From Umbelopsis ramanniana AG (Eukaryota > Mucoromycota > Umbelopsidomycetes > Umbelopsidales > Umbelopsidaceae): a DNA stretch of 64,000 nucleotides. Where the stretch lies: the NCBI RefSeq assembly GCF_025399195.1, contig NW_026252102.1, positions 124,001 through 188,000 of the forward strand. Direction: 5' to 3'. Position numbers and translations under genes: made by a program. Below are positions 34,211 through 52,279 of this stretch, one piece after another. The notes beneath the pieces were generated by a model. It was given only the letters and a program-made list of their open reading frames with translations, made no database searches and had not been told where the DNA came from. How positions within the stretch are numbered: position 1 is the first letter of the stretch; the number at the start of each line of letters is the position of its first letter.

Positions 34211-34417
34211 AATTCTTTAATCACTTATTCCTTCGTCTTAGACTACTTCGCTGTTTGTCGTCCTACAGAGTGGACCAATTTGTCGATAATCTATTGTGGA
34301 TGGACATTAGAGTGAAGAATTCAGTCACGTGCACCTCATTCGCGCCTCTGCCAAAGAATTTTCTTGCCCCACGACGCGTCCGCTCCACGTTCACTTTTTC
34401 GTAACTTAAACATTGTC

Positions 34418-36264
34418 ATGTATGCAACAAGAAGAAATCAGACTGCTGAAAGCAAAGTGTTTTATGAAGTTCCAACACTCTCAAATACTACATTGCTTCG
34501 ATGCCTCAGAGAAATCCAGTTGCCTTTCACAGAGGAAGATCTTATGAAGCCGACCGCACAAAGCACACAGTACCTTTTCGAACGATGCTTAGATCTGTTA
34601 ATGGGCGTCCACACAACACAAATTGAAGAAGTTCGAGACAAAATGCTCCAGAATATTGAGCATCCTGTAAGTTCTTGTTTTATCTACTTGAAATGTGCAA
34701 ATGCAAGTACTGAAGGATTGCTAAATAGGAGGTTCACCACGACATGTTGGGAATGCTCTTGCTGTACGACAGAATGTAAGTTACTTCACAAACGTGAGCG
34801 ACGTTTCCATTGTTCTAAATTGAGTGTTGATGATACAGGAGCAAGTTGATGTTGGAACTCGGATTCGCCGATTTCAATTTTAGAGATATCACCAAACCAA
34901 CCCATGACCGCATCGTCAAAATCCTCAGCGCGCTAGTCAATTACGCCAGATTTCGAGAGGAGAGATTGACAACGTTTGAACAGATTTCTGCTACAGGAGT
35001 AAGTGTGAGCTCAATGATTATATTGCCCTGAAATGTATTAACCACGGCATGTAGGATGAAATTGCCATGAAAAGAGCAAATCTGGAGCAGATTCATGACG
35101 AGACTAGTGCGAAACTTAACCAGCTCAAGTATGCGCATATTGATACATGTACTTGGTGTACTTCAATTTGCTAACCTCGGATTCCATAGGGAAAAGGCAA
35201 AGGCAGAAGAGCCAGAAACAAAGGCAAAGGAAGCTGAGAATGAAGAATACGGCAGAACACTTCGAGACCAAAAGAAGAATGCTGATTCGATACATACACA
35301 ATACCAAGAGCTAAAAGCTACTCAACATCATCTGAGAGACGAAATGGTATGTCCATGTAAATGAAACTCGCATTACCAAGGACCGATTCTCACCTTTGCG
35401 TTTCCCCTCCCAGCAAACAAAAGTGTATCAAATTATTACCCTTGATCGTGAAATCGAACGCCTAAGAATACGTGCAGATCAGAATCCAGAGCGAGTCCGA
35501 TCGGTCAGTATCATTTCCTGTTTCTTTTCATCATGCGATGTATAATTTTACTAATTGAATTATTTGATTTTATCCATATAGGCAAACGCCAAACTCACCT
35601 CTTCTATAGAAGAAGAAAGTCAAGCAGCTACTGAAAATGAAGCGACTGTCAGACGCCTCCAAGCGAAGATTGATACCATATCGGCGATACTGGAAGAAGT
35701 AAATGCATGCAATCGACTTTTGTCGGACTGCGAAGAGGGAATCAAAAATTATGAAACTCTCAATCGACACAATGCCATTAACGAGGAAAAAATTGGCAAA
35801 AAGGAATTGGATATGCAAGAGTTGCAAAATAAGGAACAGGTATATCACATCATCCATCCATACGTTTCTTGAATCTGGTCATGTACTAACTGTCAAACAG
35901 TATTTGACGAGAATGCTCAACAACTTGATGCAGAAAATGGCCAAGTTAGAGCAACAGCAGGAAAAGAAGCGGGAGAGTGTTCAAAGTGATATGAACCAGT
36001 CGCAACAGGAGTACAGCCAAACCAGCTCAGAAGTCAGCAAAATGCAACAACAAATGTCTGAGATCCAGGCTAGTGCAGAACTGTTAGAGCAACAGGTATG
36101 TATACAGAGCAATTCCTTCAATTCGCTAGCACCTAACTCTAATGCTTTCTTTACAGATAAACGATATAAAAACCTCATTGGAAGTCGATGTCAGCAATTT
36201 GCAGTCCGAGTACGATAATCTCAAAGCTCAGTTCGAATCGTATTTGAGCGAAATGAAGTTGTAG
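34418..36264 (+). CDS. NUF2: Kinetochore protein Nuf2 (Ndc80 complex)
   Basis: Ndc80-complex subunit linking kinetochores to microtubules. Nine exons (34418-34666, 34729-34775, 34839-34998, 35055-35128, 35190-35346, 35414-35503, 35582-35839, 35901-36095, 36157-36264) give 445 aa with all phases consistent. The N-terminal calponin-homology head has FYEVPTLSNTTLLRCLREIQ, PFTEEDLMKPTAQSTQYLFE and LGFADFNFRDITKPTHDR, the family's diagnostic stretches. Residues from about 165 onward are almost continuous coiled coil (Glu, Lys and Gln-rich heptads). Length matches other Nuf2 proteins. The more upstream in-frame Met at 34364 would add MPHDASAP and was not chosen, since conservation starts at FYEVP. 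Confidence 0.93.
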
Positions 36265-36329
36265 GATTGTTACGACCTCCGCAACGATTCCTTGTAATTA
36301 TTTTTATGTTGTTATATTATGTACACTAA

Positions 36330-39537
<3,208 letters not shown>

Positions 39538-39697
39538 TAGCTTGCCAGGTCGCGCACACAAAAGAAAAAAATGAGTGACTGTTTGGTTCAATGGGTTGCC
39601 GAAAAAGGTCATCCACACAACGGAAAGACTGAGCTTTAAGCCGATCCACAGCCCACGACTTCTTTCTCGTCCACGAAGCAGGCCGGTTCAATCAGCA
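39538..39697. promoter_or_regulatory. Shared divergent promoter gap, AFG2B-like / CSF1
   Basis: 160 bp between start codons. In the minus direction an in-frame upstream ATG exists at 39618, which would shorten the gap to 79 bp. No TATA box was recognised. Confidence 0.4.
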
Positions 39698-42600
39698 ATG
39701 GACAACATAGTTTCATCCAACCTCCAGTCCATTTCGGACTTCTGGATGTTCTTTGTCTATTGCTTAGTTGTCGTCGTTGTCGTGATCTTCTTCCTGTTTT
39801 ACTTCAATCGAGCATTGGGTCAGGTACTAGCATGGATACTAAACCAATACCTGTGGCGGAAATACCATGCCTATATCGAAATCGGTACGATGGAATGACA
39901 AACGATTTAGTGCCATCTTTCTCAATTTCTTCTAATATATATTGGTCTGAAACCATTTATCTCTTATATAGAGTCCTTCCAATTGGCTTTATTGGGAGGC
40001 CGAATATTATTCAAAAACGTACGATACTTGAGCACCAATCAATCAATTTGCATATTAAAAGGCCACTTATCATTGCGATACTGGCTTTGGGATGTTCGCC
40101 ATGAAGGTGGAAAGTTTGGTACGTAGAATTGCATATTTAGGTCATCTTAATCAGGTTATTGATCATCCTGCTTATAGAACCAGGCAATATCAAGAAGCCA
40201 TGCCGGATTGTTTGTCATTTGGAAGGCCTCGAATGGTTCATGTATAACAGAACACCAGTATACTATGCACTGCAGGAAATTCTTGAAATGAGTGCCAATA
40301 TGACGAATGGTCAGGCGGAGGAACTACGATCAACAGCCACCACACAACCATTAGACATGGAAAGTCAAGAAGCGGATGGGTTCAGTAATTCATTATTCAG
40401 GCGCCTTATGCCGGTTCAAATCGAGTGCACACGCGGTGCAATGATGTTTGGAAACCCAGATCTTCCCACCATGGCTGTCCTCCAGTTCCGACAGGCGAGC
40501 AGTATCTACAACACAGATCAATCCAGGTCCAAATTGGATTACTATAAATCATCTTTGGATTTGATTTTTCGCGAGCCAAAACTAAGTTTAAAGCACAATA
40601 CCGACTTCACTGTAGGGGCGGACGATGAAATACATGTGAACAGAAGGCAAAGCAGTGCAACATCGTAAGTTGAAGACGGTGGTTAAAAACATCCGTTTGT
40701 TCTATGCATAACCTGACTATTTCCACAGATTATGGAAATACCTATCATCAGCTACAACAGGCTTATTTGGAAAGGGAGGACGCCAGTACGGATATATGCA
40801 GCACTTACACGGCTTCCACAATAATTCGCCTCATTCAGACAACGCAGGATTTGAAGCTCGTGCGCATAAAGAGTATGCCATGGTATCACAAGTATTGGAA
40901 TGTACAGAGATTGCATTTACGTACTTCGCAGATGTACCAGGTATGCATTGACAGTGCTTGTATCTGCCTTAACAGAAAGTTATTTAACTTTCATTGCAGG
41001 ACCTGTTCCGTATCCAGAGGCCTCTGAAAATAATATTACATATGATCAAACCTACTATGGGAATGGCGGTGTTCCTCCAGAGTGGGGTATACATGTTTCT
41101 CTTCGTAATGCCATGATCCAATATGGACCATGGGCTGACAGGCAGCGGTAAGTTGTGCATCAACATGATACTATATCAAAATTGGTGGTGGTTGATACTG
41201 ACGTTTTACAAAGCGCATTGATCCAAAACTTTATGTTTCCACCATCTCACCGTAATATGGAGCCATCTCCTATACTTCAACCTGGTCAAACTCGAGCTTG
41301 TACAGCTTTAGAGATGTATATTGAGTTCGTATCCGACCTCACTTTGAGAGTTCCTTTACGGGAAAAGTCAAAAGACTGGAAGTTTACTTCAGGCATGGAG
41401 GAAATGGATGTTAACTCTAGCGGCTTTATTACACGACCATACGGTTGGATCGACATAAAAGCTGCCGCAGGCTCTTCAATCAAGATGATTATCCCAACTA
41501 TGGTATCTGCAACTGGATACTCCAATAAGCTGGATGTCAACCTTGTGGATGTCAACGTTCAAACCAGTGTCAATTATGCATCATTCCTGATGTGCAAGAA
41601 ACTGAAAGTACACGCCGATATGGAAACTCCTCTGGTTTGGAATGCCCACAGAACGTGGAACTTCAATTTTGGAGTATCTCACCCTGAGATCTTCCTGCTT
41701 CGTGATCACATCTTTTTACTTCAAGATCTCGTTAAAGATTGGACGGCGGACAGTACGACAGACCTAACCCATTGTATACCTATTACGTACAAGATGCAAC
41801 TGAAGATGAATAATGCTATGCTATATTTATGTGTCAACCAAGACAACATTATCAACAATCCAAATGTCATGGATGACAATGGTAAGCATTTTGATCTAGA
41901 CTTCTGATTCACTCAAGCGTAATACTAATGATTTTGCATAAAAAGCATACATCACTCTCAGTGCGCCGACCTTGGAAGTTGACGTTTCACTGCCTTTCAC
42001 AAAGTTTGAACCTGAGTCAACATCCATTCCATTCGCAGTCAAGGTAAAAATCTACCGATAGGAATTCATTGCATAGATGACATTGTGGGTACTAATTATA
42101 TTCTATCCAGATCGATCAACCCAAACTAGCGTTCTCGCTACCATCTTCACATACCCTTGGAGCATTCCTTCGAGAAGAAGATGCTCAGTTTGGCTCATGT
42201 GTCTATGCTACCTTGGAAGGCTCATACAACTATTACAGCACTGTCGATGTGACACAGCACCTAGAGTCGTTAAACCTACAAGTCAAGGTTTGTTAACTGG
42301 ATTGCATGCTAAAAATTCAACCACTTTGATGTAGTCTAATTTTTGAAAACAGCTCAAAGGAGTGAGCTGCAAACTTTTGGGCTCAATTGCACGATATTTC
42401 TTGATTCTTAAGGACAACTACTTTGGAAACTGGGTACATTTCGTCACCGTTGAAGAATACAGACAGCGTAAGCAAAATCCAACTCAATACCTTGAGATGA
42501 AGCGGCGTGAAGATGAGGCGAAGGTACGTATTTTACCAACCTATGATGTAAAATTGGCGCATATTCAATAGGTGAGTTAACCATTGCTTTTTTGAACATT

Positions 42601-45600
42601 TAGCCATTACAAGACCCATTTGAAGTATATGTACAATGTCTAGTTGAGGAAGCAACAGCTCTGCTACCCGAAAACCTCTATGACTGCTCAAAGTCTTCAC
42701 AACTTGAATTCCAAGAGCTTCAGCTGGAGCTTCGAAATTTAGATATATATATGGGTTAGTGTTTCCATAATACCTTTTCAGCTTCGCCACTTGCCTTACT
42801 CACCTTTTCATTGATCAACCAGACATGCACGTAAATTTCAGCCCATTGACCTGGACAAGAGAGACAGAGCCTAATCCGCAAAGAGCTCCGTTTAAAACCA
42901 AGAATGCCCGTGATTCACGCAATTATCTTTATATCACAGGTATGAGTGCAAATATCTTCAAAGGATAAAATTTATGGACCCTATGGTTTTTTTCTTGATG
43001 ATACTGACTACCGAAACAGAGCTCAACATTTACGCACATAGACTATTCGGTCCTCTACCAAAAACAGCGACTTACCTTTGCAATTGGGAATTCGATCTCG
43101 GTAGTATATCTGGAGAGATCAAACCATCTTTCTTGTTAGGAACAGCAGCTTTTGGAAAGGCTTTCCTTTACAACATGGTGGACGAAGACAATGCCCTCGC
43201 AAAGGATATGACCATTCTTGATCCAGACGTTACATTTGTAACTGCCAGTGTACAAAGCATAGATATCAACTTAATGGGCCGCCACAGTGCGACGCAAATC
43301 AGTCTCTCGGAAGGGTTTTCTTTTGAATTTGATGACTTGATTAACCGCAACTATACCCAAAAGATCAATCTCAACTTTCCATCCATTGTCGTCACAAATT
43401 TGGCCACTCAGGAAATGAATGTTAATCATCATGCCGAAGGCGAATATCCCTGGGTCGAAGTAGCGAATGCCAATACCGGTTTGGAGGTAGTCATATACCG
43501 GCAAACGTCATTGTGGAAACAAAAGCGAGAAAAGCAGCAATCTTATATACGTACTCAGGATATGCAGACCAGGCGATGTCCTCACTTGTACGATAGCGAA
43601 GCATATGCTAGCGAAGCACGATCATTGATATCCATGAGATCTTACAACGACCATCACCACGTTGGCATGTTGTATGCACCGCCCTTCTTGTCCAAATATG
43701 CGGATATCTCTGATAGTTTTAGCGTTCGTAAGGAGAATGGATACATGCAACGACAGCAAAGCCAAGAAGAAAATTTCAATGCATACTCTGGTAGTAGTGC
43801 ACCTGCAAGTTTACGATCTTATTCAGAAAGCTGGCGGGGTCAAGGTTGGGATGCTCAGCCTGAAGTCGACGATGTATACGACAATGATAGTGTCAATCAA
43901 TCCGTCACAGAGTCCTCTGCGGATTTCGATAATCAATCCTTTCATACTGCGTTTTCCGAGCGTGTGGATGATACGCCCACTGCTGAACGGAATGGTACCA
44001 TCTTCGGCGCCAGTAATCGAGATTCTACTTATGACCTGGAAGACGAAGAGCTGATTAGTATGCGCTCTGACAGTGATGACAGTTCGGACGATCTAGATAT
44101 GATTCAGACTCCTGATATCAATGAGCCATTACCAAATGGTGAATCCGCTACAGTGATGCCACCATCCATTCCCTATAGCAGCTACCTGAGGAGATATGAG
44201 ATCCATCGAGAGGCGCCGTACTCAGATAAATTCTTCCACACTTACCTCCCACCACCAAAGACTCGTCTGATCCCTGCGCCGGAAACAGATGAAAGTAAAC
44301 ACGAAATCCATGCACACAAGCAGGATACCACCAATTTCTCAAAATCTCATAGCAGACTACATGGCGATGAAATAGGTGAAGATGAATCCATGGTTGAAAA
44401 TGATGAGGAAGACGAAGACAACGCAGAGCCTCTACTTGGAAACGGAACAGAGATGACCATTGTCCTGGAAGCCATTAAGCCTGTCAATGTTCTTCTAACA
44501 CCCATCTTCGTCAAAGTCGTTCAAGAAGTGACTGAAGCCATTGATCAAGATAATTGGGATCTTGAAACTATGCTTGACAGCACCCAAATGGAGTATATTG
44601 GTCAATTGACACGCTTTTTGACTGATCAATATATCTGCACTCAATTTGCTGTGCATCTCCCTCGAACTCATCTTCATTGTATTCAAGATGTCATGTTACC
44701 CGATGATCTCATGAAATCAAAGGATTTGCGAACTGGCATGCGTACCCGCTATGACTTGACAGATACCCTATTGTGTTCTGCGGATGTGATCCTAGATGGC
44801 TTCGATCTGAGTGGTCTGGTTAAATTCCAAGATATTGCCTTTGACGAGATGAAACGCAGTGTTGCAGAATCAAAGTTGGAACTGCGAGAATCTCGCGTTA
44901 ACATCAATTTGGATGCCTTAGGATGTAAGGTTCGATACATCAGCACTTCAAGCTCCATGTCGTTCGGTATTCCTATATCACGACAGCATCCTCGCAATCG
45001 CAAACTGATGGGTGACGACTGCTCTAGCGAACTTGTTGTTATTGACTTGACTCTAGACGGTCTCAAATTCCAATTGATTGGTGCAATGAAGCCCAACTAC
45101 ATCAAACTAGATATGGGTATGCTGTCTTCCATCATCATTACTGAATCGGTTGAAATTCTTGTCGGCGCCGTTTACTCCTGGTTGACATTTGTCGATGATT
45201 TGGAAAACATCTTGGAAACCTTTAGCGAAAGACGAACAAAGCAAATGCAGACATTCATCTACGAAATTGCAAAGTTTTCTGCCGATCCTAGAGTTGGTCG
45301 TGATCCTATTTTCCTGACCAAACCTACTATCAATGTTCTGAGATTGGGTGCCAAAGCGTTCAGAAATGATGTTGGTTGGAAGCTCCTAGCAAGAATGCGC
45401 CATTGTTTAAGATCGATGCCATCAACGTTGAGAGGAGAACTTCAATACCAGTTGACGTCTGGAGATTACAGCAAAGATATTGATACAAATGCAATGTTCC
45501 AAAAAACCATTGATACCTTCTCAAAATGGCGCAGTTGGGAGATTGGCGACATCTCAGGATGCCGATTGCTTACCCATCCATTCCATCAAAAGAAATACGA

Positions 45601-48600
45601 TCAAAAGCAAAGCCCAATGAAAAATATGGATCTTGTGGATATCTTGAAGCAATCTGTCAATTTGGCCGACGTCAAACTAGGGGTGTTTGACTTTTTGATT
45701 TATGAAGAAGAGCCTGAACAAGATGATAATAGGATCACTATTGAAGATGTTGCATTCAACTTGGATACGGAATACAAGCTGAACGACGCTCGATTGCCTG
45801 AAGGCAACCAGGTCACAGGAGAAAGCGATCGTGTTGGCACTGCTGATGCCTTGGGTTACTTGGATGGCATTGGCAAACTGCATATTCACTCGATCAGTAT
45901 TACCTCCAATCCAACCTTGCTTGCCTTTGCACGACACATGTTGACAGTTCAGAGAGTGTTCACTACAAAACTTAAAACTCTTTCACATGCTGTCAAAGTG
46001 TCAAAAGCTGCTACCAAACCTACGGATGCCACTGCTGAACAACCATTTGATATCATGAACATTCTTCAACGCATCGATATCCTAGCACAAGGTCTAGTCA
46101 ATATCGATATTATATCCATCACTGCCAATTCTCAACGACTTCGCCTCTGTATTGACATTGAGGATTCCTATGGTTCATTACTCTCTTCCAACCCTAGACT
46201 GTCTCCGTTGTCACCTATATTCAGTTCTGATCGTGCTACTTCTGACACCCCGTCAGGATTACGCAGTTCAAACAAAGCAAGCAGAAAAGGGTCGTTACAG
46301 CGAGTGATTTTGATGGCTGCTGGTGGTATCCAAAGTGTCAGCTTTAGGTTCATGGAACTAATTCACGGAGCTTCATCGGTAACTAGACATGATCTGCTGC
46401 GAATTGACTTTGATGGAGTCAATGTCAGTGCTGCTATCAGTCAAGCCACTAAGCAGACAAAGAAGGCATCTAAAACTGATTCGACGAAAGAAGTTCTCAA
46501 TGTGTTTTCAAGCATACACTCATTCAGAGTCAGTATGCCTCAAAGTCTTCTGAAAGTCTATGGATTCATTGAAGATTGGCGCGCCGAACAAGGAAAACGG
46601 TACACCTTTTTGTTCCAGAACCTTTTGGATGAGTGGGAAGAGCAAAGACTATCGAGCAGCCCGACAACAGTAACATCATCGCCGATAGCGCCAAAGTTTG
46701 ACCTCAAATTGCAATTCTTGTTGCGCCACCTTGCCCTTCGTTCTGATCTTTTGCCATCTTTGAGCCTGCAATATAATGTTCATGATATGTTCATGATCGT
46801 TCACCAGCCATTGTCGCGCGATGGCCCAACGTTGAAATACACGTTTCAACTGGCGAAACAAGAGCTCCAGTTCAACACCAGAACACGGTCAAATGGACCT
46901 AGCTCTGAAGACCCGTCGACCGGCTCATTTGCTATACCCGCTATCAGATGCACTGGCTCTATACAAGTGGAAGGTCCACCACGCCCTGCTCATGGCGGTA
47001 TCGGTTCAATATCGGATATGTCGCACATTGTGCAAGTTTCCAAGCTTCACTCCAATATTTCCATGGATGTGGTCTCTTTGTCACTCAACGTCAATATGAT
47101 CGATCAGTTGTTGACGGCGCAATCGCTCGTTGGCAGTGAAATTAGTGATCTCGCCGATGTATTCTCTTACTCTAGTAATCAGCCCAAGCAGGCTGCGCTC
47201 GAAGCGGCGCCATCCACTACTGTCACCGTAGATAAACCAAGCGTGAAACCACGTATGCTCTTCTCTGTCGATTTCGCACTGCGTGGTTTACAAGTCGCTG
47301 CTGCCAGCCCTGCTGCTTTAGGACTGTTCGAATCCAGCATCTTGCGTGCATACGTCTCCAACGATACGAGATCCAAATCTATGCCTGAAACACCGTTGAT
47401 TTGGCAAGTCATGGCGCACAACTTTGCACTTTCTCTAGAGCATAATACTGTTTCCAAGGTACCGTCCAGCGATCGGCGATATCGCAGAAATCGCCTTGCC
47501 TATGTTGCCATCGATTTCACCATGCAAAACTATGCACATCCCAATTCTACAACGGCTGAAATCAAACCTGAAAACGATGACCATCTTGATTCATTCTATT
47601 TGGACCTATCGAAAACACATGTGGTCATGCAGCCCATTGCCCTGGGTAAAATGACGGATCTTTATCTCTATTATCAAAGAGAGCTTGCTCGAAAGGAGGA
47701 GATGAAGAAATCAGAATTAGATAGACTTGCAGCCAACACAAGAAGGATCATGGGCTCACTCAAAGTCGAGCTTCCACAGCAACAGGAAGACATTGGCTCT
47801 ATGTGGGATGGCAAGCTCATCTCCATCAATGTCAGCAACTTTGGTGTGGCTGTACCTCTGGATTCCACAGAGAATATTACCGCTGCTTCACAGAATAAGG
47901 ACGTTGGTGCCTTACTCTTCTCCATTTCATCAATGCGTTTCGTCACCAAGAAGATTGAAAACAGTGTGGCTAATCTGAACAACATCGCATTCCAGTTCAT
48001 CCCGCGCTTTGATCAAAATAATGAAGCTCACTTCTTGTCGACCAACCACTCTCGCATGAACCAAATGCTTCTACCACACATCTCATGCAGTGTCCATAGC
48101 AACAGTCATCATCTTGATGACCAGACCAAAAAGCAGAAATTCTTTGTTGATGCCAATGTGGACGGCTTTGAAGTGGATATTGATGGTACCCTTGTTGATT
48201 ACCTTAATAAGCTCAGTGTCATTTATTTGGCAAGCATCGATCGTGTCAACGCTTTTGCAGCCGAAGCAAACTTCGGTCTCCCCCGTACTGAGGATTCCAC
48301 GCAAAACTCAGAGCACACGCGAGCACATAATGATACAGTTCTGTTTGATCTCGAAGGTACTTTTGTATACTCTCGTGGTGTCGTACGATTATACCCTAAA
48401 AAGCAGACGGATGGTCCACGCAAGAAGATGCCTGGAAAATCACTACGAAAGGTGGATACGGACTTGACCAGGACGCTCGATACCATGAACATGGCGACCA
48501 TCATCATCCCTGGCCTTAGCATTTGGTTTACCTATCATATGCCATTTGGTGGTGTATCTTCCGCATCCCAGCGCAGTGTACACATTGAGGTCTTGATTCA

Positions 48601-50617
48601 CGAAAGTGAAAATGTCCTTCATCCTTCTTTGGTCCAGTTTTTGCATGAAATCATCGTGGGTCTTAAATTTGGTGTTCAACAATCCAGCGAACAGAAGGCC
48701 ACTCAAGTCACAGCTGCTCCCAATCTTGGCATGAATGCATCATTATACCTAAGACTCTCCAAAACAAAATTGGATCTTACATGCCAACCTTATCACAAGG
48801 TGGTATGTTCGCTAAATTGGGAGGAAGGCAACTTTTTGATGAACTCGTTCTCTGGTGATACGGCGTCTAGAACGCTCAGTTGCGTAGGAAGTGTTTCTGG
48901 AGCATCTCTCAATCTTCGACATCATTTCTCTCCGGAAGACTGTCTAAGTGCTGCAGTCAGAGATATCATGTTCAACGCCATGCTAACGTCCAGCCGAGCA
49001 GATGTTAACGAAGATAACATATGTGTCCTTATCAACATTCCTGGCATAGCGGCTAGCTTGAACATGCGTCATCTACAAGATCTTTTGGTTCTCAAGTCTC
49101 TTTGGTTAGATCAAGAACATGCGGTGAAGCACGGAGATCCTGCTCATCCTATCCAGACTCCCACTGAAGAAGTATCGGCTGTGCTGGCGCCCGATACGAC
49201 GTTGAAACCAACACCATTTGCTTATCATTTTGCGTTGAGAGCGCAATCCATTGACCTTTCCGCTGATCTTGGTCAAGCGATTGGCAAAGTCAGTCTAGTG
49301 TCTCAAAATGTTGTGTTATCCACCAAGAACATACCGCATTTGGCAAAGACAGCTTTGCTCAGCATGGAAACCATTCAACTCAAGTCGGAGGGCCGCTTGG
49401 TAGGCGAGGCTCGCTTGGATAGCATCCGGTTGTTTGGCCACATTGACAGGATTCCTGAATCCGTGCAGCCTCCATTAGGTGGATTAAGCTTCTTGGCGCA
49501 ACAAATTCAAGCTGCTTTCTCCTATGAATACCAAAATATCCTTCAGTTGGTCATCGACCCCATCAAACTCGAGTCGGATATTAAACTGACTGAAGAAGGA
49601 TACGCCACTTCAGCAAGCAAACTTGGACTGAACAAAGCCATGATTGAACTTTCCGTGAAGAGCATCCCAGTGGTGATTACCATGTATAAAAAATTGGATG
49701 ATTTACTTGACAAGAAGTACGCAGAGGCAGGACTTCGCAGAGACAAGGAGATCAAGGAAATTTCCGTAGCAGAGTCGGCCACCAAAGCAGGCAGTCAGAT
49801 CAGGATGTTATCCGATGCAAGAGGCGAGATGGATATGGATATTGACGGCTTGGAACTTATCATCTATCCCAACCATTTCAATGATACCGACTGTGTACAA
49901 ATCAACGCCAACACTGTCCATGCCCACCTGGCCCGAAAGTTGGATGACACCAAAACCGTACGAGACTTGCATGTTAGCATTGCCAGTGCAGCCTTACTCA
50001 AAAATGTTCCAGGGCGAAGCAAAGAACGCGCTGCGTCAACCACCAACCCACCCACTGTGACGACAACAAGGCCACAAATGTATTCCAGTGTAACGATTTT
50101 TGGTATACCTCGAACTGATTTGACCATGCAATCTACCCAAATTGAAAAGATGGTTCAGCACGCCTTCCACGTTGGCTTCGATGGACAAATCAACGTATCC
50201 CTTAACCTTGGTCTCATCAAATATCTCCAAGAATTGGTCCATCAATTTGAAGACCAATATCGACGAGCATTACGTGGACCGGCTGTGCCAATTGAATCCA
50301 CATCCACCCTGGATGAAAAACCAGAGGAAGAAAGTCAAGAGGACGAGTTCAAGAGCAAAGAAAGTGTCAGTCCTCCCACCCTGGATGAAACCGTCACCGA
50401 GAGTCAGCTACAGTATCAGGCTCTCATCCCCGTGAACTTTCAACCTCAGCTGCAAATCATGGGAGAGGCCACTCCTCCTGTTGAATGGCTTGGTCTGAAA
50501 CGAGACCGAATTCCTGCTATTATTCACGAAGACCTGACTCTGAATTTAGAGAAGGTACTATTATTAGGATGGAAATTATATGAGGAACAGCTAAATGATA
50601 TGATCATGAAGCAATAA
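39698..50617 (+). CDS. CSF1: Bridge-like lipid transfer protein Csf1/BLTP1 (about 3,500 aa)
   Basis: Giant rod protein that carries lipids between ER and other membranes through a hydrophobic groove. In yeast, Csf1 is linked to phosphatidylethanolamine supply for GPI-anchor synthesis and to cold-sensitive fermentation. It starts MDNIVSSNLQSISDFW with one membrane helix (MFFVYCLVVVVVVIFFLFYF), followed by YLWRKYHAYIEIESFQLALLGGRILFKNVRY, closely matching the Csf1 N-terminus. Next come VCHLEGLEWFMYNRTPVYY and a downstream ADVPGPVP segment. Exons 39698-39884, 39972-40118, 40178-40664 and from 40729 were traced; further short exons lead to one exon of about 7.6 kb ending at 50617. A Ser/Asp-rich acidic insertion (about 43870-44450) interrupts the repeated beta-groove modules. 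This is among the longest genes expected in a fungus. Confidence 0.93.
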
Positions 50618-50643
50618 TATGATATGATAATGAAGCAATGGAT
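50596..50643. repeat. 24-bp imperfect tandem duplication over the CSF1 stop codon
   Basis: Unit 1 (50596-50619) and unit 2 (50620-50643) share TGATATGATNATGAAGCAAT. Unit 1 contains the TAA stop (50615-50617); unit 2 lies in the 3' UTR. Confidence 0.85.
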
Positions 50644-50766
50644 AGAAAAGCCTTAGCTCAACAGATGTAAATAAAAAAATAAAAAAATAGGTTCGGTTTG
50701 CTTATTTTCGTACATTACAGTAGGTGGGTTTATTTCTTGCGTGGGTGGGGGGGATTATTATGATAT

Positions 50767-51666
<900 letters not shown>

Positions 51667-51711
51667 TTAAGAAGAAAGTGGTGAAAACATGATTTCAAAT
51701 CTCGGCCCCTT

Positions 51712-51718
51712 TATATTC
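51712..51718 (-). promoter_or_regulatory. TATA-like element of the ubiquitin-AN1 gene
   Basis: AATATAAGG on the minus strand, 64-70 bp upstream of the ATG at 51648, a normal distance for a short-leader fungal gene. Confidence 0.45.
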
Positions 51719-52271
51719 TTGGCTGATCACGAGAATTGCCGAGCGCACCAGTGAAAATGTCATTTCCTATTTTAGATCATGACAAAAAGTCATTCCCCTC
51801 TGCCGCTCATGGGGCCAGCCAGCCTACTACCAAGATGAACCGTCGGCACGACTACATTCAACGCGTTCATTCATTCATTCATCTATCCATCTTTGCCTAC
51901 GTTGTTTTTCACACAACTACCGCAGCCAAAGCTGGAATGATCTGGAAGGAAGGACTCGAAACATAGCCCAAAACCGGTGAAGTCAGCGAACGGAGTTTGA
52001 GTCAAAATTGGACAAGTGATGACCATGCACCAGCCACCAGCCTCATTTATTAAGCATCTTCTGATTGGTTCTCTGCGTTTTCCTTACAAATGCAGAGACC
52101 AATACCAGTTCGTTGAAGAATAAAATAGTCGCTAAGCTATGCTGCTCCCGTGTGGCAGCCCTAGTGAATGCACATTGGCATTGGACCATGTTGGGTCGAT
52201 GCCAGCTTTGATTTCCTTTTAAGCTTGAATCGGCCCACTTTTACCGCAGCTCAGCTTTTTTAGTGGCTCCT

Positions 52272-52279
52272 TGACGTCA
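52272..52279. promoter_or_regulatory. CRE/ATF palindrome TGACGTCA
   Basis: Perfect 8-bp bZIP (CREB/ATF) consensus, about 780 bp upstream of the chitosanase ATG and 620 bp upstream of the ubiquitin-AN1 ATG. It could serve stress regulation of either gene. A single site may be chance. Confidence 0.3.

Larger units (their letters stand above)
32922..34417. other. 1.5 kb interval between amidohydrolase and NUF2
   Basis: The first 900 bp (to about 33820) is AT-rich and shows no coding exon. The last 600 bp holds two candidate coding pieces on opposite strands, annotated separately (33825-34025 and 34054-34210), and the NUF2 promoter. No repeats or RNA genes were seen. Confidence 0.4.

Noticed and set aside
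35699-35712. GTAAAT in NUF2 as an intron donor
   Set aside because: Reading straight through gives an uninterrupted coiled coil consistent with Nuf2 length.
51757-51966. 69-codon frame MSFPILDHDKKSF upstream of the ubiquitin fusion
   Set aside because: Short, no homologous family, and located in the promoter region; not enough support for a gene.
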